Shown here: positions 29,323 through 41,444 of the stretch, one piece after another
Layout of the letters: each line of letters begins with the position of its first letter
Numbering within the stretch: the first letter of the stretch is position 1
Assembly: GCF_963678635.1 (NCBI RefSeq)
Contig: NC_087067.1
Coordinates: 1,612,001-1,676,000 of the forward strand
Source of the DNA: Symsagittifera roscoffensis
Lineage: Eukaryota > Xenacoelomorpha > Acoela > Convolutidae
Direction: 5' to 3'
Length of the DNA stretch: 64,000 nucleotides
Made by a program: the position numbers and the translations under genes
Notes under the pieces: generated by a model
The model's input: only the letters and a program-made list of their open reading frames with translations
Database searches by the model: none
What the model was told of the DNA's origin: nothing

Positions 29323-32300
29323 ATGGAAGGTGACTGCGGCGGTGATAATAATGGCGGATGGGACGAGGAAGAGTGGCACCCGCCCACCGAGGCAGAGATG
29401 AAAGTGATCCAGGCGAGGAGAGAGAGGAGCGACAAGGTGTGTTTGCATAGGAGTGCGGTCTGTATTTAGACAACCGTGCAATCATACTCGTCACTAAGCA
29501 GACAAACACTATATTAACCAATCAGAATCGAGATGAGAAAGCAAACTTACGAAAGAAGTAATTATTAGTTATTAGTTTATTCCTTGTCTCGATTCCGATT
29601 GGTTACTATAGTTTTGTCTGCTTACTGACGAGCATGAATACGGGGTTGTCCAAATACTGCAACATGCTGGTTGAATAGGAGTTGAAAGTCAGCCTGTAAA
29701 ATTATAGATTGACGATCGAGGTTTTCAAATAACGCAAATTAAGAGACTTTGAAGGAGGTCAGAGCGAAAGAAAATTTATTTTAAATAAAAGCAGAATGAA
29801 AGAATTACTCTTTCATTTGTTTTTCTCATATTGGGTTAGTTCTATCAAAAGGTGACAATCGTAGAGTATCCCAAAATTCAGAGTTTTAAGGTGACATCTT
29901 TTTTTAGAAAAAAGTTTTAAGATTGAAATAATTGACACTCAACCTGCCTGTAGACTCAATTTTCTATTTTTTTTGCTCTGTTTGGCAATGTGTTTATATG
30001 ATTTAGGTGAGCAAGATCATGGGTCAATACTTGCTGAAGGGACACAGGATGTTGGACAGTGTATGTCCCACCTGCTCCTGTATACTCCTCCGGCTCCTCC
30101 CCTCGAACAGTCTCCACTGTGTCTCATGTGTTGATCTCGACTCTGAGATCAAAAAGGACGACCCCGCTCTCAAGTAGGTCTTAGTTGTTATTGTTGTTGC
30201 TGATGTCGTTAGCCCTGTATGCCATAGGCTCTCAAGAGAGTTTTTGTCTCTTTGACTGAAACGAACAATAAATTGAAGAGTTATTGATGCATGGAATTAT
30301 ATAAGCGCTGCTTTTTCTGGTAAGTTTTTTTTGTATTTCTTTTTTTTGCTCCGGCCACCGAATGCGGTGTGGAGGAACTTCGGATTTAGGTGTGTTTTTA
30401 TCCAAATCCCGGAACCTCTAATAAAAGTCAGACAGTGTCGGGCTCTTTGTCTAATATTCGAGCTTCAGTAATAATCAGAGTTGGAACCGAGCCCGGGCTT
30501 TTTACGGGCCGGGCCCGGGCATGACTTTCAAAAGAGTTCACACTACTGTTAACACCTTTCACACTTCACATAAATATTCGAGTTTCAAAAAAAAAATATG
30601 AAAAGTTTCGGTGTCGAGAAGGGAGAATGGTGGGAGGCGGGCAAAATTTTTCTCTTTTAGATCCGAATCAGATCGAAATTTTCAATGCGATTCTGCTTCG
30701 AATTGTTCCTATTTTCGTCGTGCTAACTTGACTGACCTGACCGTAAATGAGTTTATATTCGGTTAAACGGCAGTCATGCTCGAACACAAATTCGAATTAA
30801 TTTGCCCAAAATTTAAGTTATAAAAGTCAACAAGACTGCTCGTATCAGGGCGAAGCCCTGAATGTTCCGACTGCCTTTTAAGGTGGAGTAGTAATAACAT
30901 TGAAAAACTAAATGTTAAAAAAAATTGAAAACTTTTTTTTATTGAAAAATTGAAACCCCCCACACGACATGTGGGGGGTTAAAAAAAATTGAAACCCCCC
31001 ACACGACATATAAAGTACAAAAAGATAGATTTCGTTCCTTGTAGCAAATCAATTATGGCAAATAAGCTTCGTTCAACCAATTTGGAACGATTTATAAGAC
31101 GGATTAAATCTCCGCTTACGCGTTAATAGCGCGAATTATGTCGCGCGTTAATTGTCCCAAATTGGTCAAAAGGGCAATCTTTAAACCCTCATAACTTTAC
31201 GAAAAATGATCACAGGTGAAATATCTTTTCAATATTAAGTTCAGGACAACAATGGCTTTCGAATGATAAAAAAAAATTCCGTCAAAAATGGCTAGTTAAA
31301 AAGTCGAAATTTGTCTGAAGAAAAAAAAACCCACCCCGAGCACAAATATTCCGTTACTTTCGTATCGAAAGTCGGAACAACAAGACTGCTCGTAACAGTG
31401 CGAAGTTCTGAATGTTCCGACTGCCTTTTAAGGTACATGGAGCAGCAGTAATAACATAAAAAATAAAATGACATAAAATAAAATGAAATTTTTTTTTTTT
31501 AATTTGAAATTTTTTATGAAAACCATCCCCCCACACGCCAGATAAAGTACAAAAAGATAGATTTCGTTCCTTGTAACAAATCAATTATGGCAAATAAGCT
31601 TCGTTCAAACAATTTGGAACGATTTATAAGACGGATTAAATCTCCGCTTTCGCGTTAATAGCGCGAATTATATCGCGCGTTAATTGTCCCAAATTGGTCA
31701 AAATGGCAATCTTTAAACCCTCATAACTTTACGCAAAATGATCACAGGTGAAATATTTTTTAAAATTTAAGCTCAGGACAACAATGGCTTTCGAATGATA
31801 TAAAAAATTCCGTCAAAAATGGTTAGTTAAAAAGTCGAAATTTGTCTGAAGAAAAAAAAAACCCACCCCGAGCACAAATATTCCGTTACTTTCGTATCGA
31901 AAGTCGGAAAAATAATGGGAATAAATAGAAGGGCGTTCAACAGGGCCGAAGTTCAACAGTGCCGAAAAAGGCGGGAAAATTTCAGAATAATTCAATAATT
32001 TACACGCATTTTCTAAAGAGCGGGAAATTACTGACGCTAATTTTCAAAGAAAATCACTCCAATTTCGGCGCCAAAATGTCTGCAACAGCAAATTAAACAA
32101 TTATTTTGGCGACAAAATGTCTAAATTGCAAATTTTTTCTCCCCTTTGAGTGTTATTATCTCAAAATTAATCACGAAGATGAATTGTTTAAGAAAATACG
32201 CGACCGGTTTTGTTTGGTTAGTATACTCTTGTGAATACTACCCAAACAGTATCTGAGAGCCTCATTAAATAGATCAAATATGTTTGTAGTGTATTCAGTA

Positions 32301-33931
32301 TCTGATCAAATAAATCAGTACTGTATTCAGTATCTGAGGGCCTCATTAAATAGATCAATTAAGTTTTTTTCACTTTCTTACAGAAACGAGGATGAAAGGT
32401 AGAAATTTTACGCGCGTTATAAAATATCGTTAAATGCATGCAAGTTATAAGTATAACATGCGCATGTCAGAGCTCACGAAATGCTTACGCTTGCGATTAG
32501 CAAGAATTCTCTAATGAGAAAATTTTTTTCCAGGTAAACAACTTGTCCAATAGAATCACCGAATCATTTTCACAAATCTGTATTTTTTTGTCAACCAACT
32601 GCTTGTATTTGAGCGTATTTGTACTTTAAAAACCCTTGTTTGAAGTTTTTTTTGAGTGTGTGTGTGTTATAAACGTACCAACTCCAATTTGGTATGATTT
32701 GAGATGAATCTTGATCTATTTAGTGTTGTTGTTGTTGTTGTAGTTTCCTCGTTTTTGGGCACCGGTTTCGTCTGAAAGTTTTCTTGTTCGTTTAGAAAGG
32801 TTGATTTTACTGCGTCTGGAATTGTTTGAGCGATTGTTCAGTACTTCTGCGTACAGAAGGTTGTCTTAGTTGTGGCTATTTTCAGTACTTCCTGGGGACG
32901 GATGTTGGTAGTTTCATCTCGTCTCAGTCTCACAGTGTGGCCACCGCCGGGGTGGGGTGTCTTTCCGTAGAAAGAGGCTCGATTTTAGTAATTGAGACAT
33001 CCTGTGATTCTGGCTGAGGTGCCCGTTTCGTTGAAAACCAAGCCGTCAAAAGGGGGAAGTTATAAGGGAGCTATGATGGCGGTGTATATTTTGTCTATGC
33101 CGTATCTGCGGAACACCAGACAGAGGAAAGGTTTTGGTTTCATAGCCAGAGCTATGATCCAGCGTTGAGTCGGCGCTGGCCATTATGAGCGTGCTCGACT
33201 GAGGTACTTGAGGGTTCAACCTGAGGAAGGCAGAAGCCTCAATTAGATGGACCAGAGTGAAATTGTTTTGGGCACATTTGAAGTGGTAGGTGTCGCGAGG
33301 TGTGTTGAAGATTTTGAGACATTTATTGATGATGGTTGGATCTAGTCTGTTGAGGTAGAAATTGAGTAGAGGGGAGTAAGCAGTGCGTTATTGGGCAAGG
33401 CCGGAACGGACCTATCGGTTGAGTTATATAATTCGGTTTAAGATCTTAGTGGGTGGTTTTAGTGAGTATTTTTGGTGAAGAGGGAGTTTAGATGTAGTTG
33501 CGCTTACTTGGAAACTATTCTTGTGTGTAGCAATTTGTGGATTTGTGTTTTAGTATCCCTGTCAATGTATTCTTTGGGGTCTATCAAGTCAGTTAAGTGG
33601 GCAGAGTTATGACTTTTAAATGAAGGTTTTATTTGTCTGGTAGGGTTTTTATATTCAATAGGCTTGAAAGGTTTCAGCCTGTTATTTTTGCTCAACGTGC
33701 ATCTTGTTCGGCTATGATATATTGGCTCAAAATATGATGTAATGACTCAACCTATGATATATCGGCTCAACGTGACTGCTCAAGTATTGTCAGATTTGCT
33801 ACCACTTCATTAATTTTGTTCCGTTTTAATTTAACATCCTATTTTCTTACTAGGTTCAAAATGAACTTTTCTCAGCTAACTCGAGACAAACATTTATGAT
33901 TTTTTTAAAAATATTTACCTAACGAAAATTG

Positions 33932-33971
<40 letters not shown>

Positions 33972-36900
33972 TGTGTGTGTGTGTGTGTGTGCAGGGGCGG
34001 ATCTAGGATTTTCTCGAGGGGGGGGGGGGCGGATTTTCGAAAAATTTTCCAAAATTTTGACGACCTTTTTTTTAGGTCGACTAAATTGATTTTTCGAGCT
34101 CTCCCCAAGCACTGTTTTGCCCCTATTTTGGCAAAAGTTTCTGCGCCGCAGGCAAATTTTTGAAAAAACAGTCAAAAAAGTCGTTTTTGGGCACTTTTTG
34201 AAAAATTTTGACAAAAAAATTGCGTTTTTTTTGGCGCGCGCTCCCCCTCAAAGTTAGTATATATTGGCGCCAAAGGCGCCTTTAGAAAAAATTTAGGGTC
34301 GGTCGGCCAAAAATGGATTTCTGAAAAAGTATCAAAGGGGGGACCCTTTGGGTCGGCAGGGGGTCGAATCCCTGAGGGGGGGGGGCGTCCGCCCGCCCCC
34401 CCCCCCTAAATCCGCCCCTGTGTGTGTGTGTGTGTGTTCTAGTCTCTCGCTCTCTTCAGAGAAAAGTCAAACTGCACGCAAGTTGGCTGCAAGACCGTCT
34501 AATTAATTTAATTCAGAGCAGCTTGCAGCCAATTTTTTTTTATTTACCATCGCTTTTTATTTACGATTACATGGCAACAAAAAGATACAGAAATAAACAA
34601 AAATTACCCTACGTTGATTTTTTTAGCAATCAAGAAACCTAAGTTAAATAGCGCATTCTTGAATCCAGTATTTGCTGCTATTTATCATGCACTCCAAAAT
34701 TATGGAAAATAAAACAGAAAAAATTCTTCAAGTTTTCATTTGATTGCCTTAAATGTTATTAACAAATATAGCATACTGTACCTAATTGTTTTTCTGACCG
34801 ATCATCCGATTGAAATTAACTAGTTTTTGAAAGGAATAGAAACTGCTTAATTTTTTTGACAAAGATTTTGATATTTGGTTCCCGTTGCTGCTGGTCTCTT
34901 CTCAACGAGATATAGGTCAAGACTTAAGAAAAACACAAGGACGTGAGATTAATTGAATTGAAAGATCATTTTTCAAATTTTTCAAAGAACAGCTTAAAGA
35001 CACTTTTTTATGTCCTGTAGTTTTTCGTTTGTTTTTTAAGAGTCGATGAATGTAGTTCAGACTGTTATTTAGGTCTCGATGATTTTTTCAGGAAAAGTCT
35101 TTTATAATTTGTTCAGGCTCAACTTTACTTTTTTGCGGTTTGTTTTTTGGTTTTTTTTTAAGTTCAGTTCTTTTCCATTGTTAAAAAGAAGGCAAACTCC
35201 ACTATCGAACAGCAAAATTGTAATGGTAACGAAAAACGTGATTGACTTCTAATTTCGAAAATGGAATTTAATTATCAGATTACCCCGCAAAATAAAAATT
35301 TTACCTTCTAATCCAGTTTTCTCTAATTGAGTTCATTTTATCGCTTAATTATTTCTTTAATTGTGATTAATTTTTTCAAAGCAGGGTCAAACATAAATTG
35401 TTCGTGAAATTCAAAGAGCTTCAAGGGCATCTATATTTTGTTTAAATTCGAAAAATGAGATTTTTTCAAAAATAGTGTTTTTTTTCTGTTTACCTGCGTG
35501 CATTGACTGTTTTCCAAGTGTCTGTTGGCAATGTTTTGAGAAAAAAAGGTTTTTCACACTCAATTGTATTTTCTTGTGATTTGACGTTCAGTTTCTCCAT
35601 AAATTCAATTTCATTTACTAGCGCCGCGCAACTGCCGCAAAAAAATTGACAAAGCAACGCCTTAAGTTTGTTTGTCAGTCAGAAATTAATACATTTAGAA
35701 GTTTATCAATAATAGAAATCAATAGATTTTTAAAATTTTGCTATCAACTTAAAGAACATTTCGTTTGTTCCAGTTTTTACTATCAGTTGTTTTAGTAGGG
35801 AATAGTTTTTTCTGTTTATTCTCTTACTTTCTTTTTAGTTCGGCTGCTGCGTCGTCGACCGTAACTGAAGAGCAGCACAGAGATAAAGACTCAACTGCGA
35901 ACGCAACTTCTTCTGAAAGAGATCACAGATGCTACTCTTATTCAACAGCCTCATATACCACCATCTCAACTAGTTTCAAGCGGACTCAATCCAACACGAC
36001 CAATAGTTCCTCAGCCTCTATTTCTAGTTTCCATTTAGGTGAAGTTATGTCCTTAGTTTTCAATAGTTTAACAAACAAACACTTGACTTGAAACGATCGA
36101 AGTTAATGTTTTAGATCAGATTACCTGTTTCAAATCGTTCGATTTTTTAGTTTATCAATCGTACCTCGAAGTATAAAAGTAGTTCGAAAACGTTTTCTCA
36201 GCTTTAAAAAATGTCTTTAAGTTTTTTTTTGTTAGTATATTTTTATCGGTAACTTATTAAAAGTAATGAACGTAGTGAGTATTCTTATATAGGTCTTGCT
36301 GATTTTTTTGTTAGTTTTTTTTCAGGAAAAAGTTTCAAAACTTGTTCACACTCAATTTTGATTTGTCGCGGTTTGACCTGTGGTTTCTTTTTCAAGATCA
36401 GTGCATTACATTGTTAAAAGGAAGGCAAACTCCACTATCAAAAGCAAACGTGTGAAGGTCACGAAAAACGTGATCGACTTCTTATTTCGAAAATGGAAAT
36501 TAATTATCAGATTTCAAAGCGTACTAAAAGTTTTGCCTATTGATCCAGTTTTCTCAAATTGGGTTAGTTTAAACAAAAAGTGTCCATGATAAATTGTTCT
36601 ACAAACTCAAAGAGCTTTAAAGACATCTATTTTTTTTCTTCGAAATTCTAAGTTTGAAGGTTATTGGAAGTGTTTTTTTTTTCAGTTTCCTTGCGTTCTT
36701 TACTCTTTTCCAATCTTCCATTGGCTATGTTAATATGCTGTTATCTAATGAGAAAGCAATATTACTAGTATTTGGACATATAATTGACTATTTCACGAAT
36801 ACAGGCTCTCACATACAGCAGATCACAAAATGAAAATTTGAGTTTTTCCAGCGGTAATGTTAATCACTGTTTTCTGCAGTTTTTTTTTATTTTCTTTTCC

Positions 36901-39900
36901 ATATAAGTTTTTACTTTTTTCATTTTACATTACCGAAATTAGAATTTCATTGCAGAATTTTTCTGGTTGAAGTTAACACATAGCTAACAGTCAGCAGATT
37001 GCAAAGCATTATGCTGTTAATTTTAGTTACTTCTATTTAAATTTCAATTTTGTTATAAAGAAATAAATGAACATGGATAGCCGGCTACTGTGCAAGTAGC
37101 GCAGAATGTTCCGACCAGTCTTTAAAAGCTACAAAAAAGTTTTGTTTCAAATTAGTGTAGTTTTTTTTGCGAGGTCTGATAAAAGGATCTGATGTAAAAC
37201 TATAACTTAGGCATCTTCGACTAATAAAAGCCAATTGGACAAAAAATTTTGTAGAAAAATGGCTAGACAATTGAAATTAAAAATATCTTTCACCCCAGTC
37301 CGATGTTTGTTTGTGGTACCTGATTTTGCGTGGAAAACAAAAAGAAAGAAAAACTAAAACACACACGAATACAATGTTCCTCCCCATTTTTAATGGTCGG
37401 AACAAAAACAACCTTGCTACCAACAGTTGTTACTGTTCTCGAATCTTCAGAAGCAGCTGCTGAAATGCTGATTACATGAAGTTTTCAGTTAAATTGTCTA
37501 TCGTTTATTCACTGTTTTTTCAGATTCAGTATAGTTTTTTTCGTTTCTCTTATTTCCAAGGTTTTTTTATCAAGTCCATTTTTTTCGGCTAATTTTTGCT
37601 TTCAATTTTATCAGGACCTTTGTTAAGTATCAATGAACGCAATGAAGACATTTGTTTAAGTCGAGTTGATTTTTTGTTTTTTTTTCAGGAAAAAGTCTTA
37701 AAATTTGTTGAAGCCGAGTTTAGTCTTTCGAGGTTTGACTTTTGATTTGTTTTTAAGTTTAGTTCTTTTTCGGTTGCTAAAAGAAAAGCAAGTTTCGCTC
37801 AATCGAGTAACGCGAAAAAACGAAAACGTGAACGACTAGTTTCGAAAGTGGGATTTCTCAGCAGAATAAAAATAATTTCATATTGATCCAGTTCGCTCAA
37901 ATTGGGTTAATTTTTATTATAAGGAATGTCAATCATAATTTTTCTAAAAAGTTCTTTGTTTTTAGGTCATATATTTCTTTGAAGTCTTGACGTTGTTTTT
38001 TTTTTAATTTACAAGTAATCTTCTTTTCGTTTTCTTGTGTTCATTGACACTTTTCCAACTATCTGCTGGCTATGTTTATTTTTTAGGTCAGAGTTTCAAT
38101 TCATTTCATTTTCTGTTTGAAATGTTTTGTCTGATGCAAAAAATTCTTTTGCTATTCAAGTTTTAAACGGCTAATTCTGAAATTTCCAAACAAAAAAATT
38201 AAAATTACTTATTTTTTCTTCAATATAGTCTTACAAGAACGTTAAATGGAGAAGTTCTTTAAAAACTGTGTTGACTTTTCGAAAATTGTTTTTAGTGTTT
38301 TTCATATCTTTCATGTCTTTTTGTTTTTAAAGTACCACGATCCTAATACTGAAAGTTGGGAAGAACTTTGTCTTCAACTTTGTTGTGTTTTGGTTTTTTC
38401 TTACACTCTCGTTTTCATGCAATTTCAGGTACCACATGTAATAATTAGAATAGATCTAGTGGTATAATATATTGAGGCCCTTACAGTCGTGGGTCGCACT
38501 AAAAAGTCTCAACAGTGCTGAGAAACACCGTCTTCAATCTTTTGTTTTTTAGTTTAACTTCGCGTGAGTAGAGAGCGTAAATCATATTATAAGCTATAAA
38601 ATAAATTTAAGCTTGAATAAGTTCTGAGGTTTCACATAGCATTTTCATAGCCCGAAAACTTGAAAAACTTGAAAATTTCTAATATAAATATTTTTTACCG
38701 TGGTGGAAACCGTCTGTGATACTTGCTCAGGAGCCGGTTATCGTCGAGAATTCTACTTTCTGTAGAATTGAAAGTAGAAAGGTAATTATTGAAAATCGCA
38801 ATTATTTGACTGTTAGTTAGTGGTTATGAGCCGAATGGTTTAGCGGGCATTTTGAAAAATTGCATTCAATTTATCTCTTTTTCAGTGACGAAATTATTTT
38901 ACGCAATAATTTGGTTATGGGTTTCAGCATCAAATACAGAGAAAGAGCTTCATTACACTTGCGAAGCAAAGTGTATTAGCGGGAACTTTCATCAGTAATG
39001 TGCGGTAGCAGTGTAATTTCATATCTGGCTTGACAATTGATTTGTAAAAAGTTAACACAGCTGATGCATTTTAAATTCATCAAATGAACAAAATTGTGTC
39101 TTTTTGTATTTGATGCTGCTTTGCTGCATCGAATTGGCAATTTATTAGCATATGTAGCTGCGTTATCGGTGGCTAGTTTTTACGGCATTTTAAGCATCCG
39201 TGGGGTTACTCAATTTTGCTAGGTCGCAGATTCGAATCCGAAACGTAGCTGAGTTTTTGCTAATTCGAGGCTTATTTCTATTTTTTCTTATTTCATGTGA
39301 TAGAGCTGCTTTTTGGTCGTGTTATCGCAACTGTTTGTGAAGCGCAGCTTCACCTCTGTGTAAACATTATATGGTTTAATTGAATGCGATAAGCTCTAAT
39401 TTTCGTTTTGAAAACAACTTCTTGATTTCTTTTCTCTCTTTTTGCTTAAAGTTTAATTTGTAGGGTTTTTGCTGATATGACATATTTCAAAGAGGTAGCA
39501 AAACTTTAAATGTTTTTGAACTATTATAAATTTTGTTTATCTCAAATAATGATTATTTTTGTCTTTCTGTATTGCAAGTTATGTAAAGTATACATTCGTT
39601 GAAAAACACATTCTTGGAATCAGTTTCGAATAAACATGTCATTTATTGTGTATTATATCTTCAGGTGCCCCAAAGACTAAATTGGCTTTGAAGCAAGAAG
39701 TGAGCGAAGTTGAAGAACACGCGACTGGGTCTGCGGTAAGAGCCGAACCGGAGAATCTCTCACGATCACAATTGACAGCGGTGCACGACATTCCAGCTGC
39801 TGCAAATAGTAACAAAGCCGACCTTGCAGCACCTATGAGCAAACATAATGTCGAGGAACCGACAACGTCGATGCACAACCCAGTTTCTGCAGTATCTATT

Positions 39901-40179
39901 GGCGAGGAGTCTTTTCACTTGGGAGACGAGATTCGGCGAGTATCTCGGGTTGATTCGATTGATAATTTTTCGGAGATGAGTAAAATTGCATTGCAAACGA
40001 CCATATCCAATTTGACTTTACAGCTACAGAAAGTAAACAGATGCCTCTCAAACTTTGATGATGTTGATCCTGTTTTTGGATTTTCAAGCTCCTATTTTGA
40101 ATTGTTAAATGTTGTTTCTAAACTAAGTCAGTCGCTCAGTTCTGCTGCTGAAGCGTACAATCGCCTGGGTGAAATTTAA
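29323..40179 (+). CDS. ZNRD2: ZNRD2/SSSCA1-like zinc-ribbon protein, 331 residues, four exons
   Basis: Exons are 29323-29436, 30007-30173, 35839-36038 and 39665-40179. All introns are GT-AG and the joined frame is open (996 bases with stop). The N-terminus has the family signature WHPPTEAEMKVIQARRERSDK, joined by exon 2 to KIMGQYLLKGHRML and a zinc ribbon with CPTC and CVSC, then DLDSEIKKDDPALN. This closely follows the human autoantigen p27 (SSSCA1/ZNRD2), whose corresponding end is DNPALN. The C-terminal helical segment (about residues 265-328, ALQTTISNLTLQLQKVNRCL, then SQSLSSAAEAYNRL) matches the family's C-terminal helix. Between them is a Ser/Thr/Asn-rich, acidic insert encoded by exons 3 and 4, making the protein well over 100 residues longer than the roughly 200-residue mammalian form. 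The molecular function of the family is poorly defined. AATAAA lies at 40315. Confidence 0.85.
30831..31911 (+). repeat. Tandem duplication of a ~550-bp sequence within ZNRD2 intron 2
   Basis: Two copies begin CAAGACTGCTCGTA at 30831 and 31381. Both share TGAATGTTCCGACTGCC, a GATAAAGTACAAAAAGATAG block, the palindromic TAATAGCGCGAATTAT, and CACCCCGAGCACAAATATTC near the end. The second copy is slightly shorter. The GTTCCGAC phrase recurs elsewhere (near 37110 and 60054), so the unit itself belongs to a dispersed family. Confidence 0.85.
31912..33029. other. ZNRD2 intron 2, no feature recognised
   Basis: AT-rich intronic sequence. A short near-duplicate of a CAGTATCTGAGGGCCTCATT-like phrase occurs around 32250 and 32330; otherwise nothing stands out. 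Confidence 0.4.
33030..33695 (-). pseudogene. Coding-like relic on the minus strand, probably from a mobile element
   Basis: In GC-richer sequence within the ZNRD2 intron, minus-strand translation gives protein-like blocks separated by stops and frame changes: SHNSAHLTDLIDPKEYIDRD (33504-33620), then IINKCLKIFNTPRDTYHF and LVHLIEASAFLRLNPQVPQ (about 33190-33350). Residue composition and uneven base content look like former coding sequence. I do not recognise the family. A reverse-transcribing element or another transposon protein is most likely because of the intronic position and decay. Confidence 0.35.
33933..33991. repeat. GT microsatellite
   Basis: A GT run with one CT interruption; it continues at 34421-34437 on the other side of an inserted MITE. 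Confidence 0.9.
33992..34420 (+). mobile_element. hAT-like MITE inserted in a GT microsatellite
   Basis: The left end CAGGGGCGGATCTAGG and the reverse complement of the right end, CAGGGGCGGATTTAGG, form terminal inverted repeats. Both ends are flanked by TGTGTGTG, consistent with an 8-bp target duplication made in the GT repeat. The CAGGGGCGGA terminus is typical of nonautonomous hAT elements. There is no transposase; subterminal G- and C-runs could pair with each other. Confidence 0.8.
35033..35550 (+). repeat. Dispersed repeat family C, copy 2
   Basis: Follows the family C phrase chain in full, from AGTCGATGAATGTAGTTCAG to GTCTGTTGGC. It lies in ZNRD2 intron 2 shortly before exon 3. The stretch 34438-35032 shows nothing else. 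Confidence 0.6.
36255..36730 (+). repeat. Dispersed repeat family C, copy 3
   Basis: Family C phrase chain in the same orientation as all other copies; ZNRD2 intron 3. Confidence 0.6.
37620..38075 (+). repeat. Dispersed repeat family C, copy 4
   Basis: Family C phrase chain, more diverged, in ZNRD2 intron 3. The rest of intron 3 (36731-37619 and 38076-38952) shows only short repeat fragments such as GTTCCGACCAGTCTTTAAAA near 37110. Confidence 0.55.
38953..39364 (+). mobile_element. Family S element with tRNA-like promoter, copy 2
   Basis: Begins TTACACTTGCGAAGC and ends in GCAGCTTCACCTCTGTGTAAA, that is with inverted TTTACAC-type ends. An internal A-box remnant (GCATCCGTGGGGTTACTC) and a B box (GGTCGCAGATTCGAATCC) are visible. 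It lies about 300 bases before the last ZNRD2 exon. Confidence 0.6.
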
Positions 40180-40314
40180 TTTTTGCTTGCAATAATTTGT
40201 GAAATATCTTCAAGTCACAAAAGTTGATAAATTAAGAAAAATGGACAATGACTGAATTGGTTGTGAACAAAATGATTTTTTGAGATTTTCTGTTTTTTTG
40301 CTCAAATGTTGAAA

Positions 40315-40320
40315 AATAAA
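40315..40320 (+). terminator. Polyadenylation signal of the ZNRD2-like gene
   Basis: AATAAA about 135 bases after the stop codon at 40177-40179. No gene is visible from here to 41104. Confidence 0.6.
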
Positions 40321-41104
40321 CACCTTATTTTGTGTGAATGAGCACAATAACTGTGAACTTATTTATTGACTGTTTGTAAATGTCTGTTCCATCGATAGTG
40401 AAGTTAAATCTAGCGGTACTTGGATTTCAAATAAAGTATAAATTTTGAAATTCTCGCTGAAATAAAACGTATACATTGTCTCGTTTCTTTCGAATCGCGT
40501 TTTTCGAAAGGTTCATTAGGAAATTTGAGTCAGCTTGAAAAGGGTTTTCAACGGTTTTTTTTTCGTTTTATCCAAATGACCCGGTCTGAGATATTTGCAA
40601 GAAAGTGTGATGAAGCTACCTGAGGAAAAGAATTCTCGCTATTTCACGTGTGCCACACATTAGTTTATCCTTCTATCTATATCTATTTATTAAACGAATG
40701 GTATTATGTTTATTGTACTAACAAGGAGCCATGGTTAAGATGCGGCTATCGAGCGCAACGTTTAAGAAATTGGTATAAGCCAAGCTAAACAAGAGTTTTA
40801 TAGAACTAAACTTTCTGAATCTGGAGCATTCTAGAAGATTTTTTCATCCCAGTGCTTCAGACAATATCAACTCGATCCAACTTCAAGACTAGACAGTACC
40901 TGTCGTTTTTTATGCGCAAGGGATTTCGAGATTATTTTCCTTTATAAGATGAGGGAACCAAAAACAACGAACTTCTCCTTTTGTTAAAGAATATAGAATA
41001 GCCAAAATTTAGCTTGAGTTTTAGTAGTTATTTCACAAAAGCTGCTAGAAAGTGATGGAAACTGACCTTGAAATTCTCGCCTAGAAAATTTTTGTCTTGC
41101 GTTT

Positions 41105-41400
41105 TTTAAGAGTAATGAACATAATGAAGACTCCTATATAGGTTTTGCTGATTTTTTTTCAAGAAAATGCTCTAATAACTACAGGTGTACATTCATACAT
41201 ATTGATGCATTTATGAATGAACTTAGGTATATATGCAAATTTTGAGTTCAATTGAAATTTATCTGCGGAAAGTTACGTAAATAGCACTCCAAATACGAAC
41301 GTGGAAATGACGCGAAAAAATGTGAACTTTCTATTTTCGAAAGTGGAATTCAATTTTCAGATTTCTAGCGGAATAAAAACTTTACTTATTATTAAAAATG
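41105..41400 (+). repeat. Dispersed repeat family C, copy 5 (partial)
   Basis: Starts with AGTAATGAACATAATGAAGACT and follows the chain to the AGATTTCTAGCGGAATAAAA block. It carries an extra segment with ATTCATACATATTGATGCA that is shared with the copy near 48610. Confidence 0.5.
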
Positions 41401-41444
41401 TTACGTTTTTCGTAACAGTTTCGTTCACGCTAGCCAAAACAGTA

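Noticed and set aside
33905-34214. Minus-strand frames with Thr-His repeats
   Set aside because: Translation of the GT microsatellite and the MITE.
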